Positions 11,829 through 11,961 of a stretch of 11,961 bases of DNA are shown piece by piece. Below the pieces are notes generated by a model. It saw only the letters and a list, made by a program, of their open reading frames with translations, searched no databases and was not told where the DNA came from. Position numbers and translations under genes: made by a program. Every line of letters begins with the position of its first letter. Positions within the stretch are counted from its first letter, which is position 1. The DNA is from Acidimicrobiia bacterium (GTDB lineage Bacteria; Actinomycetota; Acidimicrobiia; Spongiisociales; UBA5794), in NCBI GenBank assembly GCA_030618675.1, contig JAUXCV010000030.1:1-11961 (forward strand). The letters run 5' to 3'.

Positions 11829-11961
11829 ATCCGATCATGGGAATCTTCTCCATCATCGCCATCCACGACTCGTGGCTCTCATCGTGGGAGACACCCATCA
11901 TCGACTCGAGTTTGGCCGCGGCCTTCGGGTGTTCCCTCTCATAACCCTTCATGACCTCGAC
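11812..11961 (-). CDS. Unrecognised protein, C-terminal 49 residues only
   Basis: On the minus strand the frame is open from the window edge to TGA at 11814-11812. It reads VEVMKGYEREHPKAAAKLES, then a Met- and His-rich stretch with HDESHESWMAMMEKI, ending GFIPQR. The start lies beyond the window. The amphipathic, charged character and good codon use argue for a real gene, and the MFS gene has no other terminator. The family cannot be named from this fragment. The stop overlaps the end of the MFS gene by 17 bp, tail to tail. Confidence 0.6.
   Translation of the reverse strand, partial: VEVMKGYEREHPKAAAKLESMMGVSHDESHESWMAMMEKIPMIGFIPQR

Overview
The window looks like chromosomal DNA of a GC-rich actinobacterium, plausibly of the Acidimicrobiia or a related uncultured lineage. 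The reasons are strong G/C preference at third codon positions, several start codons placed 6-7 nt after a TANNNT -10 box (the actinobacterial leaderless layout), a DUF1684 protein, and a lipoprotein-like CapA protein. The lineage is inferred from style, not from a marker gene. No phage, transposase, CRISPR array, tRNA or rRNA was seen.

Left part (1-4493). The 3' end of a DUF3160 gene overlaps a CapA-family (PGA_cap) lipoprotein gene that ends in DxDGDG repeats. Next come a DUF1684 protein and a metal-dependent amidohydrolase. A YigI-type hotdog thioesterase converges on the amidohydrolase from the other strand, and a long nested inverted repeat covers the junction.

Middle part (4494-9338). 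A divergent control region drives a sigma-70 family factor. Its leader of about 190 nt is rich in competing stems, has two tiny upstream reading frames, and places the Shine-Dalgarno (SD) sequence in a small hairpin. The sigma factor keeps its core-binding and -10 machinery but has replaced key residues of the -35 recognition helix and of the extended -10 contact. After a good stem-loop terminator comes a two-gene beta-oxidation operon, fadI (thiolase) and fadJ (enoyl-CoA hydratase / 3-hydroxyacyl-CoA dehydrogenase). With the nearby thioesterase, this makes the centre an acyl-CoA neighbourhood.

Right part (9339-11961). About 690 bp without a convincing gene is packed with structure: three heptanucleotide arrays, an 87-nt pyrimidine tract, two elements built on the same two-hairpin plan, and a C-rich stretch before a strong promoter. 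A fourth heptanucleotide array lies after the sigma gene. Three of the four arrays reduce to one degenerate 7-mer family once strand and register are allowed for. Then follow two tandem small membrane proteins that resemble each other (58 and 92 aa), an MFS transporter, and the 3' end of an unrecognised gene on the minus strand that overlaps the transporter tail.

The genes are mostly ordinary. The most unusual material is non-coding: the heptamer/hairpin clusters and the sigma-factor leader.
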